Assembly: GCA_910583985.1 (NCBI GenBank)
Contig: CAJTYA010000013.1
Coordinates: forward strand, 22,057 to 86,056
Direction of reading: 5' to 3'
DNA length: 64,000 nt
From: an uncultured Alistipes sp.
GTDB lineage: Bacteria; Bacteroidota; Bacteroidia; Bacteroidales; Rikenellaceae
Shown here piece after piece: positions 40,823 through 49,888 of this stretch. The number at the start of each line of letters is the position of its first letter. The stretch's first letter is position 1. The position numbers and the translations under genes are program-made. Under the pieces are notes generated by a model. The model did no database searches. It was given only the letters and a program-made list of their open reading frames with translations, and was not told the origin of the DNA.

Positions 40823-42430
40823 TCACTCCAGCACCTCGACCTCGGCGATTCCTTCCTCCACCGCATTGATTTCGCCGCACAGCGCATCGGCCTCCTGCCG
40901 GCTGTCGAAATTGCCGATCGTATAGACGATGCTGCCGTCGTCGGCCGCACCGCGCGCTAATGTCAGTTCCTGCTCGGACGAACGGGCATCGGCGATTTCC
41001 CGAATCCGTTCGCCGAGCGATTCGCCCTGTCTCACGATGCGGACCCGGTAAAGCGTTTCGGACGAACGGTCGGACGAGGCGCTTTCGCCCCCGATCATTT
41101 CGAACTCGCCGTTGCGCCATACGACGATCTCCGGTTTACGGAAACCCATTCCCCGGAGCTCGGCCAAAGCGGCTTCGGCCTCGGCCAGTTCCCGGAACGC
41201 CCCCGCGCAATAGCGGTAGCGCCCCTCCTCGGTCTTATCGTAGCAGAGCGGCGAAACGCCCTTGAAAATCGAAACCGGTTGCTTCTGCGTGAAAGCCCCC
41301 AGTTGGATGCGGTAGACCGTTCCACGCTGCTGCGTCTCGTTTTCGGGAATCGGATTGCGGCTGTTGTACACCGAAGGAGAATGCCTTTCGACGGGAGCGT
41401 ATACGATGAAAATCCGTTCTTGGGGAGCGATCGCGGGCAGCGCGTAAGACTGCGTGTCGGCCTGCAGGGCGGCGATGCAGCGCCGGAGCGAGTCTTCGGC
41501 CGCCGAATAGCCGAGCAAACCGGCGAGCGTCCGTTCGTAGTCGAGCACCAGCCTCCTCTGCAACGGATATTCGAACAGCACCGCCGATGCGACGCTGTCC
41601 TGCACCGCGGCGACCGCCTGCCGGTTTTTCTGGAAACGCTGTCCGAACTCGTCCAGCAGTTCGGTCTTTCCCATCTTGTCGAGCAGATAGTTGTAGGCAT
41701 AGACCTTGTCGTCGTATATGCCGGACCAGACCCGCGTGAGCGAATCCTCGACGGCCCGGTTGAGCGAGGCGACCGACCCGATCATCGAATAGACCACCTC
41801 GGCCTCCACACGAGAGCTCATCGTATCGTACTGCCGCGCGAGCGAATCCAGCTTCCGGTAATTGGACCGGTACAGGTCGATCCATCGCCCCGGCTCGGTC
41901 TCGCGGCTCCGCGCTTCGAGCAGCGCATCGTAATCCTGCTGCGGCAGATTTTCGCGGAAATAGGCATTGCGGACCAGATCGGCGGACTGACCGGCTGCGG
42001 GGCCGGGCACGACGACCGGAGCGTCCGCACCGTCCTGCGGCTGCGGACCGTTCATGCGGCTGACGATAAACTCCTGCTCGATGGAGCCGATTTCGTTGGC
42101 CGTCACACCGATCCTGTTGCGTATTTCGAACAGCTCTTTTTCGAGCCGCAGAATTTCGGCGCTGTGCTTTTCACGCTCGGACGACGGCAGGTCGGTCGAA
42201 AACAACTTGCGCGTGTCGCCGATAATCCTCACCACCGAATCCTCGGTCCGATGCAACTGCGCCTCCCGGACCAGAAGCGCCATATATTCCTTATTGCTCT
42301 CCAGTCCGGCCACACGGGCACCGACCTGCTGTGCCGACACGGAAGAAGCCGTCAGGCAAAGCATTCCCGCCACCCGGACGCCCCACAGGGAAGCCCGTTT
42401 CCACATATCCACACTTTTCGATGTGCTCAT
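40823..42430 (-). CDS. Secreted coiled-coil protein with SPOR-like C-terminal repeats
   Basis: A 535-residue protein. The N-terminal MWKRASLWGVRVAGMLCLTA (signal peptide) follows a short leader from the coupled ATG. A helical region from about residue 40 to 300 contains coiled-coil stretches (LRLEKELFEIRNRIGVTANE). Two SPOR-like beta-alpha-beta repeats follow near residues 375-450 (YRIQLGAFTQKQPVSIFKGV) and 465-535 (YRVRIVRQGESLGERIREIA, SIVYTIGNFDSRQEADALCG). SPOR domains bind denuded peptidoglycan, so a wall-associated periplasmic role is inferred. The ATG overlaps the trkH stop (ATGA), indicating translational coupling. It is the last gene of the unit. Confidence 0.75.
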   Translation of the reverse strand: MSTSKSVDMWKRASLWGVRVAGMLCLTASSVSAQQVGARVAGLESNKEYMALLVREAQLHRTEDSVVRIIGDTRKLFSTDLPSSEREKHSAEILRLEKELFEIRNRIGVTANEIGSIEQEFIVSRMNGPQPQDGADAPVVVPGPAAGQSADLVRNAYFRENLPQQDYDALLEARSRETEPGRWIDLYRSNYRKLDSLARQYDTMSSRVEAEVVYSMIGSVASLNRAVEDSLTRVWSGIYDDKVYAYNYLLDKMGKTELLDEFGQRFQKNRQAVAAVQDSVASAVLFEYPLQRRLVLDYERTLAGLLGYSAAEDSLRRCIAALQADTQSYALPAIAPQERIFIVYAPVERHSPSVYNSRNPIPENETQQRGTVYRIQLGAFTQKQPVSIFKGVSPLCYDKTEEGRYRYCAGAFRELAEAEAALAELRGMGFRKPEIVVWRNGEFEMIGGESASSDRSSETLYRVRIVRQGESLGERIREIADARSSEQELTLARGAADDGSIVYTIGNFDSRQEADALCGEINAVEEGIAEVEVLE

Positions 42431-43872
42431 TTTCTCCAACGGATCAAAAACAATTGTAAAAAACCGAATATTTCCAAACGTCCCAACAACATGAGAACCG
42501 TACAAAGCACCTTGACCGCTGCCGGGAAACCGCCGAAATTATTCATCGAGCCGGCCTGACCGAATCCCACCCCGACATTGCCCATGCTGGCGGCGGCCAT
42601 ACTGAAACTCGTTTCGAGATCGAGTCCGAAAGCCGCTATGAAAATCGTCCCCAGAGCGAGCAGCGCCCCATACAGCAGGATGAACAACACGGCCATATCG
42701 ACCATCGAGGCATCCTGTATCACACCGTTGAGCTTCACGCGGATGACGGCATTGGGATGTTGGCGCCGGATCATCATCGCCCGGATCGCCTTGAACGACA
42801 ACAGCACCCGGTCGCACTTGACGCCGCCCGCCGTGGACCCCGCGCATCCGCACTGTATCATCATAAGGAGCATCAGAATGACCGACAGAGACGGCCACGC
42901 CGACGAATCGGCCGTGGCGAAACCCGTGGTCGAAGCCACCGACACCACCTGAAAGAGTCCGTAGCGCAGCGAAGAGCCCAACGTAGGATAGACGCCCGAA
43001 AGCCACAGACTCAGCGTCACGAGTAACCCCGCTCCCAGCAGAGAAGCGATGTAATAACGGCCGATCTCCGATTTGAACAGGTTGTTGCTCTTGCCGGTCA
43101 TCGTGGCGAAGATCAGGCCGAAGTGCAGCCCCGAAACCGCCATGAAAAACAGGACGATCGTTTCGATCCACACGCTGCCGAACGTGGCGATGCTGGTATT
43201 GCGCGTACAGAACCCGCCCGTGGCGATCGTCGAGAACGAATTGCAGACGGCATCGAACCAACTCATGCCGGCGATGCGGAGCAGGATCGTCTCGGAAACC
43301 GTCAGTCCGAGGTAGACGACCAGCAGAATCTGGAGAATCTTCTGGGTCCGGTACTTGAAGTTGTCCTTGGCCATCGACGAGAGCTCCACGCTCGAAAGGC
43401 GCATCTTGGTCGATCCCATCGACGGCAGCACCACGAGCACGAACATCACGACGCCCATACCGCCTAACCAGTGGGTCGAAGCCCGCCAGAAGAGCATCCC
43501 CTTGGGCAGCGCCTCCACATCGCTCAGAATCGTCGATCCGGTGGTGCTGAACCCCGAAACGCTCTCGAACCATGCGTTGACGAACGAAAATTCCCCGCCC
43601 CAGAGCACATAGGGCAGCATGCCCGCCAGACACGACATGAGCCATGCGCCCGTCACGACGGCATAGCCCTCCTGACTGTTGACGGAGCCTCCCTTGGAAA
43701 CGAAGATGAGCGGGAACGCCCCCAGAATCGACGTCAGCAGAAAGCTCTGCAACAGCGGATAGAATCCCGTATCCATCCCGTCGAGCAGCGACACGCAGGC
43801 CGCCAGCAGCATAAAGACCGCATCGAGCAGCAGGATCAACCCTATGTATCGGAGAACTATATTCCAGCGCAT
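42427..43872 (-). CDS. trkH: Potassium uptake channel subunit TrkH
   Basis: A 481-residue integral membrane K+ translocator of the Trk/Ktr family. Four pore-like repeats are recognisable: SVSGFSTTGSTILSD, SFSTIATGGFCTRNTS, VSVASTTGFATADSSAWP and MAAASMGNVGVGFG near the end, each containing the T-x-G type selectivity-loop core. Further membrane signature: HWLGGMGVVMFVLVVLPSMG. A cytoplasmic TrkA gating partner is not encoded nearby. It sits between the MCP-like sensor (3-base gap) and the SPOR gene (ATGA overlap), so all three are one unit. Confidence 0.93.
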   Translation of the reverse strand: MRWNIVLRYIGLILLLDAVFMLLAACVSLLDGMDTGFYPLLQSFLLTSILGAFPLIFVSKGGSVNSQEGYAVVTGAWLMSCLAGMLPYVLWGGEFSFVNAWFESVSGFSTTGSTILSDVEALPKGMLFWRASTHWLGGMGVVMFVLVVLPSMGSTKMRLSSVELSSMAKDNFKYRTQKILQILLVVYLGLTVSETILLRIAGMSWFDAVCNSFSTIATGGFCTRNTSIATFGSVWIETIVLFFMAVSGLHFGLIFATMTGKSNNLFKSEIGRYYIASLLGAGLLVTLSLWLSGVYPTLGSSLRYGLFQVVSVASTTGFATADSSAWPSLSVILMLLMMIQCGCAGSTAGGVKCDRVLLSFKAIRAMMIRRQHPNAVIRVKLNGVIQDASMVDMAVLFILLYGALLALGTIFIAAFGLDLETSFSMAAASMGNVGVGFGQAGSMNNFGGFPAAVKVLCTVLMLLGRLEIFGFLQLFLIRWRK

Positions 43873-43875
43873 AGT

Positions 43876-44628
43876 CTATTCGTTCCGTCGGCTTTTGAGC
43901 TGATCGATCAGCGATTCGATATACTCCTTGAGCCGGTACACCTCGTCGCGCCCCTCGACGGTCACCTTGAACGGAATCCGGGAGTTGAGATAGGCCTTGA
44001 GCCCGCCGGTGATCCTCAGCACGGGGTCGATGTAGTACAGGTTGATGAAATAGTAGAATATGCCGACGATCACGATGGCGATCAACAGCGCGACGAAACC
44101 GGGTATGGTCGCCCGATAGGCATTGTCTTCGAGTCGTTTGGCCTTGGTGTCCATCGCCCGCTGGGAGGAGACCATGAAATTCTTGATCGACGAGGTCAGC
44201 GCCGAGTACGACGTCTTGTAGATTTCGACGAACCCGCCCATGTTATCGTGCGTGAGACTGTCTCGCAGATAGGAATTGACCACTTCGTTGTAGCGGATCG
44301 ACGCGGCATAGATCGAATCGACGCGCTGCAAATCCCGGATCGCGGTTCCGGCTTCGCCGACGGCCGTCTCGAACCGCTGCCGGCCCGCCACGAGCAGCGA
44401 ATCGCTGTTCCGGGTACCGGACACGATCATCTGGAGCAGCGCCGTATTCTGGTCCTGCACGGCGTCGAGCATCGTTTTGGACAACTCCATGTTCCGCAGG
44501 CTGGCCCCCAGCATGCTCTGCGTGGAAACGCTGAGCCTGTTGAGTTCGAAGTAGGATATGACACCCGAAAAGAAAAGCAGCAGCCCCAGCGACAGGAAGC
44601 CGAGCCTTATTTTTTCTCTTATTCCCAT
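43876..44628 (-). CDS. Four-helix-bundle (MCP-type) sensor membrane protein without output domain
   Basis: A 250-residue protein. Membrane helix 1 (IRLGFLSLGLLLFFSGVISY, about residues 7-27) is followed by a periplasmic helical bundle like the 4HB_MCP sensor domain (LNRLSVSTQSMLGASLRNME, AVQDQNTALLQMIVSGTRNS). Helix 2 follows (ALLIAIVIVGIFYYFINLYY, about residues 178-200), then a short HAMP-like tail (YIDPVLRITGGLKAYLNSRI, DEVYRLKEYIESLIDQLKSR). No kinase, cyclase or methyl-accepting domain follows, so the signal would have to pass to another protein. It is the first gene of the unit containing trkH, 3 bases before it. Confidence 0.8.
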   Translation of the reverse strand: MGIREKIRLGFLSLGLLLFFSGVISYFELNRLSVSTQSMLGASLRNMELSKTMLDAVQDQNTALLQMIVSGTRNSDSLLVAGRQRFETAVGEAGTAIRDLQRVDSIYAASIRYNEVVNSYLRDSLTHDNMGGFVEIYKTSYSALTSSIKNFMVSSQRAMDTKAKRLEDNAYRATIPGFVALLIAIVIVGIFYYFINLYYIDPVLRITGGLKAYLNSRIPFKVTVEGRDEVYRLKEYIESLIDQLKSRRNE

Positions 44629-44659
44629 AATTCAAACGCTCCGCAATTGGACGGAACGG

Positions 44660-44667
44660 CAAATATA
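44660..44667 (-). promoter_or_regulatory. Promoter -7 box of the trkH unit, formed by a repeat end
   Basis: TATATTTG on the minus strand, 32 bases before the sensor gene start. It is the terminal segment of the repeat unit beginning here. Confidence 0.6.
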
Positions 44668-44835
44668 CAAATATATTCGTCGAGAAGAACAGCGAAAATC
44701 GGGCGAAAGCCCGGTTCGCAGCGGCACACAGCCGATTCTCTGAAACAAATATACGAAAATATATTTGACGAAAAGAAAAGCGAAGGTCGGACGAAGTCCG
44801 GTCCGCGACGGCGAAGCCGGTTCTTCGAGTAGCCC
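44660..44835 (+). repeat. Interspersed repeat, two tandem units
   Basis: Units start near 44660 and 44748. Both contain CAAATATA, ATATATTCG or ATATATTTG, then GACGAAAAGAAnAGCGAA, CGGGC...GCCCGG (CGGAC...GTCCGG in the second) and a CGGC...GCCG hairpin, ending GGTTCTTCGAG in the second unit. They belong to the family found at 6765-7015 and 23551-23628. Confidence 0.75.
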
Positions 44836-44866
44836 GGAGCGCGGCGGTGCGCTTCCGCTCTCTATT

Positions 44867-46165
44867 TTATCCGATGATCCTCGCTTCCATCGTATCGCCT
44901 TCGGAAAGAAGCAGTTCCACACGGGAGAGGGTATTGATTTTCGAACGGTCGTAGGGCGCCCGCACTTTGATGTAGTTACCCGTATAGCCGAACATGTACC
45001 CCCCGCGCAGCGTACTCTCCCACAGCACCGTCTCGACCCGCCCCGCATGGCGCGCGCAGAAATCCGCGTGCAGCCGACCCGAAAGCTCGCCCAGCCGCGC
45101 AGCCCTGCGCTCGGCCGTCTCCGGCGGTACGCGTCCGGGCAGCTCCGCCGCCGGCGTACCGGGACGGACGGAGTAGGGGAACACGTGCAGAAAGGCCGGA
45201 GCGATCCGTTCGAGAAAATCGTAGGTACAGGCGAAATCCTCCTCGGTCTCGCCGGGAAAACCCACGATGACGTCGATGCCGAGAAACACGTCTGGCATCG
45301 CCCGACGGACCGCCGCGATGCGCTCGGCGAACCGAGCCGTATTGTACCGGCGCCGCATCAGGGCGAGAATCCGGTCGCAGCCGCTCTGGATCGGAATATG
45401 GAAATGGGGCTGGAAACGCCGCGACGAGGCCGTGAAAGCGATGATCTCGTCGGTGAGCAGATTGGGCTCGATGGACGAAATCCGGTAGCGGTCGATCCCC
45501 TCCACGCCGTCGAGCGCCCGCAGCAGATCGAGGAACGATTCGCCGGTGGTCCGGCCGAAGTCGCCCGTATTGACGCCCGTGAGCACGATTTCGCGCTGCC
45601 CGCTGCGCGCGATGGCCTCCGCCTCGGCGACCAGATCGGCAATCGGCATGTTGCGGCTCACCCCTCTGGCCAGCGGAATCGTACAGTAGCTGCACCGGTA
45701 GTCGCATCCATCCTGCACCTTGAGGAAAGAACGCGTCCTGTCGCCGCTCGAAAAGGCGGCGAAGAACCCGGTCAGCTCCTCCGCCTCGCAGGCATGGACC
45801 GCGGCGCCCGACTTGCCTTCCAGCGCCGCGACGCGCCGGTAGACGGACCCTTTGTCGCCGTTGCCGATCACCAGATCGACCCCCTCGATCGCGGCGATGC
45901 GTTCGGGGGAGAGCTGGGCGTAGCAGCCCGTGACGGCCACTAATGCGCCGGGATTCTCCCGGATGAGACGCCGCACGAGGTTGCGGCACTTCTTGTCGGC
46001 ATGCTCGGTGACCGAACAACTGTTCACCACGCATATATCGGCCTTCTCGCCCGGCTGCGCGCGCCGAAACCCTCCCTGCTCGAACTCGCGGGCGATGGTG
46101 GAGGTTTCGGAAAAATTCAATTTGCATCCCAGCGTACAGAATTTCACTTTTCTCTCGGACGACAT
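44867..46165 (-). CDS. mtaB: tRNA t6A37 methylthiotransferase MtaB
   Basis: A 432-residue radical-SAM enzyme that adds a methylthio group to t6A37 of ANN-decoding tRNAs. The N-terminal UPF0004 domain has its three Cys in TLGCKLN (14), VNSCSVT (50) and VTGCYAQL. The radical-SAM cluster is CDYRCSYCTIPLARG near residue 155. The TRAM-like C-terminus follows (ETVLWESTLRGGYMFGYTGN). The tail length and TLGCKLNFSET start match MtaB rather than MiaB or RimO. The start at 46165 is chosen; in-frame residues upstream lie over the promoter. Confidence 0.93.
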   Translation of the reverse strand: MSSERKVKFCTLGCKLNFSETSTIAREFEQGGFRRAQPGEKADICVVNSCSVTEHADKKCRNLVRRLIRENPGALVAVTGCYAQLSPERIAAIEGVDLVIGNGDKGSVYRRVAALEGKSGAAVHACEAEELTGFFAAFSSGDRTRSFLKVQDGCDYRCSYCTIPLARGVSRNMPIADLVAEAEAIARSGQREIVLTGVNTGDFGRTTGESFLDLLRALDGVEGIDRYRISSIEPNLLTDEIIAFTASSRRFQPHFHIPIQSGCDRILALMRRRYNTARFAERIAAVRRAMPDVFLGIDVIVGFPGETEEDFACTYDFLERIAPAFLHVFPYSVRPGTPAAELPGRVPPETAERRAARLGELSGRLHADFCARHAGRVETVLWESTLRGGYMFGYTGNYIKVRAPYDRSKINTLSRVELLLSEGDTMEARIIG

Positions 46166-46192
46166 GGTCTTCTCTTTTTTCGGATTCGGGGA

Positions 46193-46200
46193 CAAATGTA
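46193..46200 (-). promoter_or_regulatory. Putative -7 box of mtaB
   Basis: TACATTTG on the minus strand, 28 bases before the ATG at 46165. Confidence 0.55.
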
Positions 46201-46267
46201 CGAAACCGGCGGCGAATTTTAACACGTAAAAATGCGCCCGCAGGCGGGACTTTTCGGCAAAAACGCG

Positions 46268-46275
46268 TAGTTTTG
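46268..46275 (+). promoter_or_regulatory. Putative -7 box of the metal permease operon
   Basis: TAGTTTTG, 21 bases before the ATG at 46296. It is divergent from mtaB. Confidence 0.55.
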
Positions 46276-46295
46276 CGTCTCACTTTCCCGCAGAG

Positions 46296-47120
46296 ATGGA
46301 CTTTTTCGCCGAGATCGCCCAATACCGATTCCTGTCCCACGCCGCGGCAGCCTGCCTGCTGTGCGGCGTAGCCTGCGGAATCGTAGGCACTTACGTCGTG
46401 TGCCGCCGGCTGGTATTCCTCAGCGGGGGAATCACCCATTCCTCTTTCGGGGGAATCGGGATGGCCTATTATTTCGGCGCCGACCCCATGTTGGGCGCCC
46501 TGCTGTTCGCCGTCGTCTCGGCGCTCGGCATCGAGGCCTTTTCCGTGGGCCGGCGCATCCGCGAGGATTCGGCCATCGGCCTGATCTGGTCGTTGGGCAT
46601 GGCCGTGGGCATCATCTTCATCTACCTGACGCCGGGCTACGCCCCGAACCTGATGAGCTTCCTTTTCGGCAACATCCTGAGCGTAAGCACTTCGGATCTG
46701 CTATGGATGGGGCTCGTGGACACACTGATCGTCGCCGTCTTCGCCCTGTTCTACCGCCCCGTGCTCTACGTGGCCTTCGACCGCGGTTTCGCCGCCAGCC
46801 AGAAGATGCCCGTGCGGACGGTCGGCTACGCGATGTCGGCATTGGTGGCCGTGACGATCGTCATGTCGATCCGCGTCGTGGGCATCGTGCTGCTCATTTC
46901 GCTGCTCACCATACCGGCCGTCATCGCCACGCAGATCGCCAAATCGTTCGGACGCATCCTGCCGCTGGCCGCCGCCATCGCCACGCTCGGCGCCTTCGCC
47001 GGCCTGTGGATCAGCTACCGCAGCGACATTCCCTCCGGGGCCTCCACAATATTTGTCCTCACCGTTACGCTTATTGTCGTAAAACTATTACCTTTGCGTA
47101 CTTCCAAGCGCAGAAACTGA
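46296..47120 (+). CDS. Metal ABC transporter permease (ZnuB/MntB family)
   Basis: A 274-residue inner-membrane permease with eight or nine helices. Family motifs: VACGIVGTYVVCRRLVFLSG, ITHSSFGGIGMAYYFG near residue 50, then FGNILSVSTSDLLWM near residue 130 and VVGIVLLISLLTIPAVIATQ near residue 200. It would move Zn2+, Mn2+ or Fe2+ with an ATPase and a binding protein that are not in the window. Metal specificity is undetermined. It lies three bases before the next gene, so it heads a run of five closely spaced genes. Confidence 0.9.
   Translation: MDFFAEIAQYRFLSHAAAACLLCGVACGIVGTYVVCRRLVFLSGGITHSSFGGIGMAYYFGADPMLGALLFAVVSALGIEAFSVGRRIREDSAIGLIWSLGMAVGIIFIYLTPGYAPNLMSFLFGNILSVSTSDLLWMGLVDTLIVAVFALFYRPVLYVAFDRGFAASQKMPVRTVGYAMSALVAVTIVMSIRVVGIVLLISLLTIPAVIATQIAKSFGRILPLAAAIATLGAFAGLWISYRSDIPSGASTIFVLTVTLIVVKLLPLRTSKRRN
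47089..47096 (+). promoter_or_regulatory. Possible internal -7 box upstream of the LptF/G-like gene
   Basis: TACCTTTG inside the end of the permease gene, 28 bases before the ATG at 47124. It may give a second start. Confidence 0.4.
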
Positions 47121-47123
47121 CGG

Positions 47124-48662
47124 ATGAAGACAGTCCACAAACTCATACTGAAATCCTATCTGGGGCCGATGATCCTGACCTTCTTCATCGTGCTCTTCGT
47201 CTTCATCATGCAGTTCATGTGGCGTTACATCGACGAGCTCGTGGGCAAAGGGCTCGGACCGGATGTCATTCTGGAACTGATGATGTACGCCGCCGTCTCG
47301 GTCATCCCGATGGTGCTGCCGCTCTCCACGCTGTTCGCCGCCGTGATGACGATGGGCAACATGGGGGAAAACTACGAGCTGCTGGCGCTCAAATCGGCCG
47401 GCATATCGCTTCCCCGCATTATGCGTCCGCTCATCGTGCTGGTGTTTTTCATAGCCGTGGGCAGCTTCTTCGTGGCCAACGACCTGATTCCGCTGTCGAG
47501 CCGCAAAATGTCGGCCCTGATCTACGACATCCGCAACCAGAAACAGTCCATCGAATTCAAGGACGGTCTGTTCTTCAACGGCATAGACAACCTGAGCATC
47601 CGCGTGGGGAGGCAGGACCCCAAAACCAAACTGCTGACCGACATCCTCATCTACGACACGCGCAAAGCCAACGGCGACATGACGACCACCGTCGCCGATT
47701 CGGGTTACATCACGCTGTCGGACGACAAGAAATACCTGCTCGTAACGCTCTACGAGGGCGAGACCTACGAAGAGACGCGGAGCTACAAATGGTTCGAAAA
47801 CAGCGAGCTGAGGCACAATATCTTCGGGGTGCAGAACATGATCGTCCCGCTGTCGGGATTCGACTTCGAGCGCACCGACCAATCGCTGTTCAACGGCAGC
47901 CAGACCAAAAACATCCGCGAACTGACCGTAGGGATCGACTCGCTGGAGAAACTCAGTGCCGAGACGACCAGCGCCTCCTACGACCCGTTGATTTCGTCGT
48001 TCATTTTCCCCTACGACAAGGCGCTGGCTACCGACACGATTCCCCGCAACGAACACATGGAACCGTTTTCGGCGGGCGAACTCATCGACACGCTCGGCAT
48101 AAGGGACCGCAAGGCCCTCTACGCCGAAGCGCTCGGCAAGGCCACCAGCTCCCGCAACTACTACTCGTTCGACGAAGCCACCTCGAAGGAGGCGCTCACG
48201 CAGCTTTACAAGTATAAGGTCGACTGGCACAAAAAAATGTCGCTTCCGGTTTCGGTCATGATCTTCTTTCTGATCGGCGCACCGCTGGGAGCCATCATCC
48301 GCAAGGGAGGGCTGGGCATGCCGGTCGTCGTGTCGGTGGGATTTTTCGTGATCTACTACATCATCACGATCACGGGCGAGAAGATGGCCAGAGAGGGTTC
48401 GTGGAACTCTTTTCTCGGCATGTGGATCGCCACGTTCATCCTACTGCCCATCTCCGTGTACCTGACCTACAAGGCCACCAACGACTCGAACCTGTTCAAC
48501 GCCGAATGGTATTCGGCGCGATACCGCAGGATCAAAGCGTTCTTCGGAAAGCTCAAGAGCGGAAAACCGGACCGCGAGCAGAAGGGGAGCGGCTCGCGGA
48601 CCGACGGGAAAAAAACGAAAACTAAATACGAAACGAGATATGTCTCATCAAACGAACGATAA
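47124..48662 (+). CDS. LptF/LptG (YjgP/YjgQ) family LPS-export permease
   Basis: A 512-residue inner-membrane component for lipopolysaccharide transport to the outer membrane. The start is typical (KLILKSYLGPMILTFFIVLF), with helices about residues 10-35, 55-80 and 100-120 (PMVLPLSTLFAAVMTMGN). A large periplasmic jellyroll occupies about residues 135-345, with three C-terminal helices from about residue 375 (LPVSVMIFFLIGAPLGAIIR). After residue 450 a 60-residue basic cytoplasmic tail follows (KLKSGKPDREQKG...). The last 23 bases overlap ribBA, and the permease ends three bases before it. Confidence 0.88.
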   Translation: MKTVHKLILKSYLGPMILTFFIVLFVFIMQFMWRYIDELVGKGLGPDVILELMMYAAVSVIPMVLPLSTLFAAVMTMGNMGENYELLALKSAGISLPRIMRPLIVLVFFIAVGSFFVANDLIPLSSRKMSALIYDIRNQKQSIEFKDGLFFNGIDNLSIRVGRQDPKTKLLTDILIYDTRKANGDMTTTVADSGYITLSDDKKYLLVTLYEGETYEETRSYKWFENSELRHNIFGVQNMIVPLSGFDFERTDQSLFNGSQTKNIRELTVGIDSLEKLSAETTSASYDPLISSFIFPYDKALATDTIPRNEHMEPFSAGELIDTLGIRDRKALYAEALGKATSSRNYYSFDEATSKEALTQLYKYKVDWHKKMSLPVSVMIFFLIGAPLGAIIRKGGLGMPVVVSVGFFVIYYIITITGEKMAREGSWNSFLGMWIATFILLPISVYLTYKATNDSNLFNAEWYSARYRRIKAFFGKLKSGKPDREQKGSGSRTDGKKTKTKYETRYVSSNER

Positions 48663-49875
48663 GAAAACGCTGAACAGCGTAGAGGAAGCGCTCGACGACA
48701 TCCGGGCGGGCAAAGTCGTGATCGTCGTCGATGACGAAGACCGTGAAAACGAGGGCGACTTCATCGTCGCCGCCGAAAAGATCACCCCGGAAATCGTGAA
48801 CTTCATGCTGCATAACGGCCGGGGCGTGCTGTGCGCCCCGCTGACCGAAGACCGATGCCGGGAACTGGACCTCGACATGCAGGTGGCCGACAACACGTCG
48901 CTGCTGGGCACGCCCTTCACCGTATCGGTCGACCTGCTCGGCCACGGCTGTACGACGGGCGTGGCGGCGACGGACCGTGCGGCGACGATCCGCGCGCTGG
49001 TCGATCCGGCCACGCGTCCGGTCGATCTGGGCCGTCCGGGGCACATCTTCCCGCTCCGGGCCCGCAACCGGGGCGTGCTGCGCCGTCCGGGACACACCGA
49101 AGCCGTGGTGGACCTGACCCGCATGGCCGGACTCCGGACCGGAGGCGCGCTGATCGAAATCATGAACGAGGACGGCACGATGGCCCGCTTGCCCCAACTG
49201 CTCGAAATCGCCGAAAAGTTCGGACTCAAGATCGTCTCCATCGCCGACATCATCGCCTACCGGCTCCGCAACGAATCCATCGTCGAAAAGGGCGAAACGG
49301 TGAACATGCCCACCGAGTGGGGCGACTTCAAGCTCACCCCGTTCCGCCAGAAAAGCAACGGGCTGGAACACATCGCGCTGGTCAAGGGCACATGGGAGGA
49401 AGACGAGGCCGTACTGGTACGCGTCCACTCCTCCTGCGCCACGGGCGACATTTTCGGCTCGTGCCGCTGCGACTGCGGCGCCCAGCTCCACGAAGCGATG
49501 CGCCGCATCGAAAAAGAGGGCAAGGGTGCCGTCGTCTACCTCAATCAGGAGGGCAGGGGCATCGGCCTGTGCAACAAGATCAAGGCCTACAAACTGCAGG
49601 AAGAGGGATACGACACGGCCGAAGCCAACCTCAAGCTGGGTTTCAAGGTCGACGAACGCGACTACGGCGTGGGCGCCGGCATCCTGCGCGAAATCGGCAT
49701 TAAAAACATGCGGCTGATGACCAACAACCCGCAAAAGCGGGCAGGGCTCGAAGGCTACGGACTCCGGATCGTCGAGAACGTTCCGATCGTCATTCCGCCC
49801 AACCGCTACAACGAAAAATACCTCGCGACGAAAGAAGCGGTCATGGGGCACAAGTTGGGCATATTCCGCAAGTAA
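48640..49875 (+). CDS. ribBA: Bifunctional DHBP synthase / GTP cyclohydrolase II
   Basis: A 411-residue enzyme supplying two early riboflavin steps. RibB domain: VIVVDDEDRENEGDFIVAAE, with EDR...E and TTGVAATDRAATIRALVDP, HIFPLRARNRGVLRRPGHTE. RibA domain from about residue 210: VRVHSSCATGDIFGSCRCDC with the three zinc Cys, then YLNQEGRGIGLCNKIKAYKL and TNNPQKRAGLEGYGLRI. It is full length. The gene overlaps the LptF/G-like gene by 23 bases. No FMN riboswitch is visible at its start. Confidence 0.97.
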   Translation: MSHQTNDKKTLNSVEEALDDIRAGKVVIVVDDEDRENEGDFIVAAEKITPEIVNFMLHNGRGVLCAPLTEDRCRELDLDMQVADNTSLLGTPFTVSVDLLGHGCTTGVAATDRAATIRALVDPATRPVDLGRPGHIFPLRARNRGVLRRPGHTEAVVDLTRMAGLRTGGALIEIMNEDGTMARLPQLLEIAEKFGLKIVSIADIIAYRLRNESIVEKGETVNMPTEWGDFKLTPFRQKSNGLEHIALVKGTWEEDEAVLVRVHSSCATGDIFGSCRCDCGAQLHEAMRRIEKEGKGAVVYLNQEGRGIGLCNKIKAYKLQEEGYDTAEANLKLGFKVDERDYGVGAGILREIGIKNMRLMTNNPQKRAGLEGYGLRIVENVPIVIPPNRYNEKYLATKEAVMGHKLGIFRK

Positions 49876-49888
49876 ACCTCCGGAGGGC

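Noticed and set aside
48640..48720. FMN riboswitch upstream of ribBA
   Set aside because: ribBA starts inside the end of the preceding gene, leaving no room for a leader.
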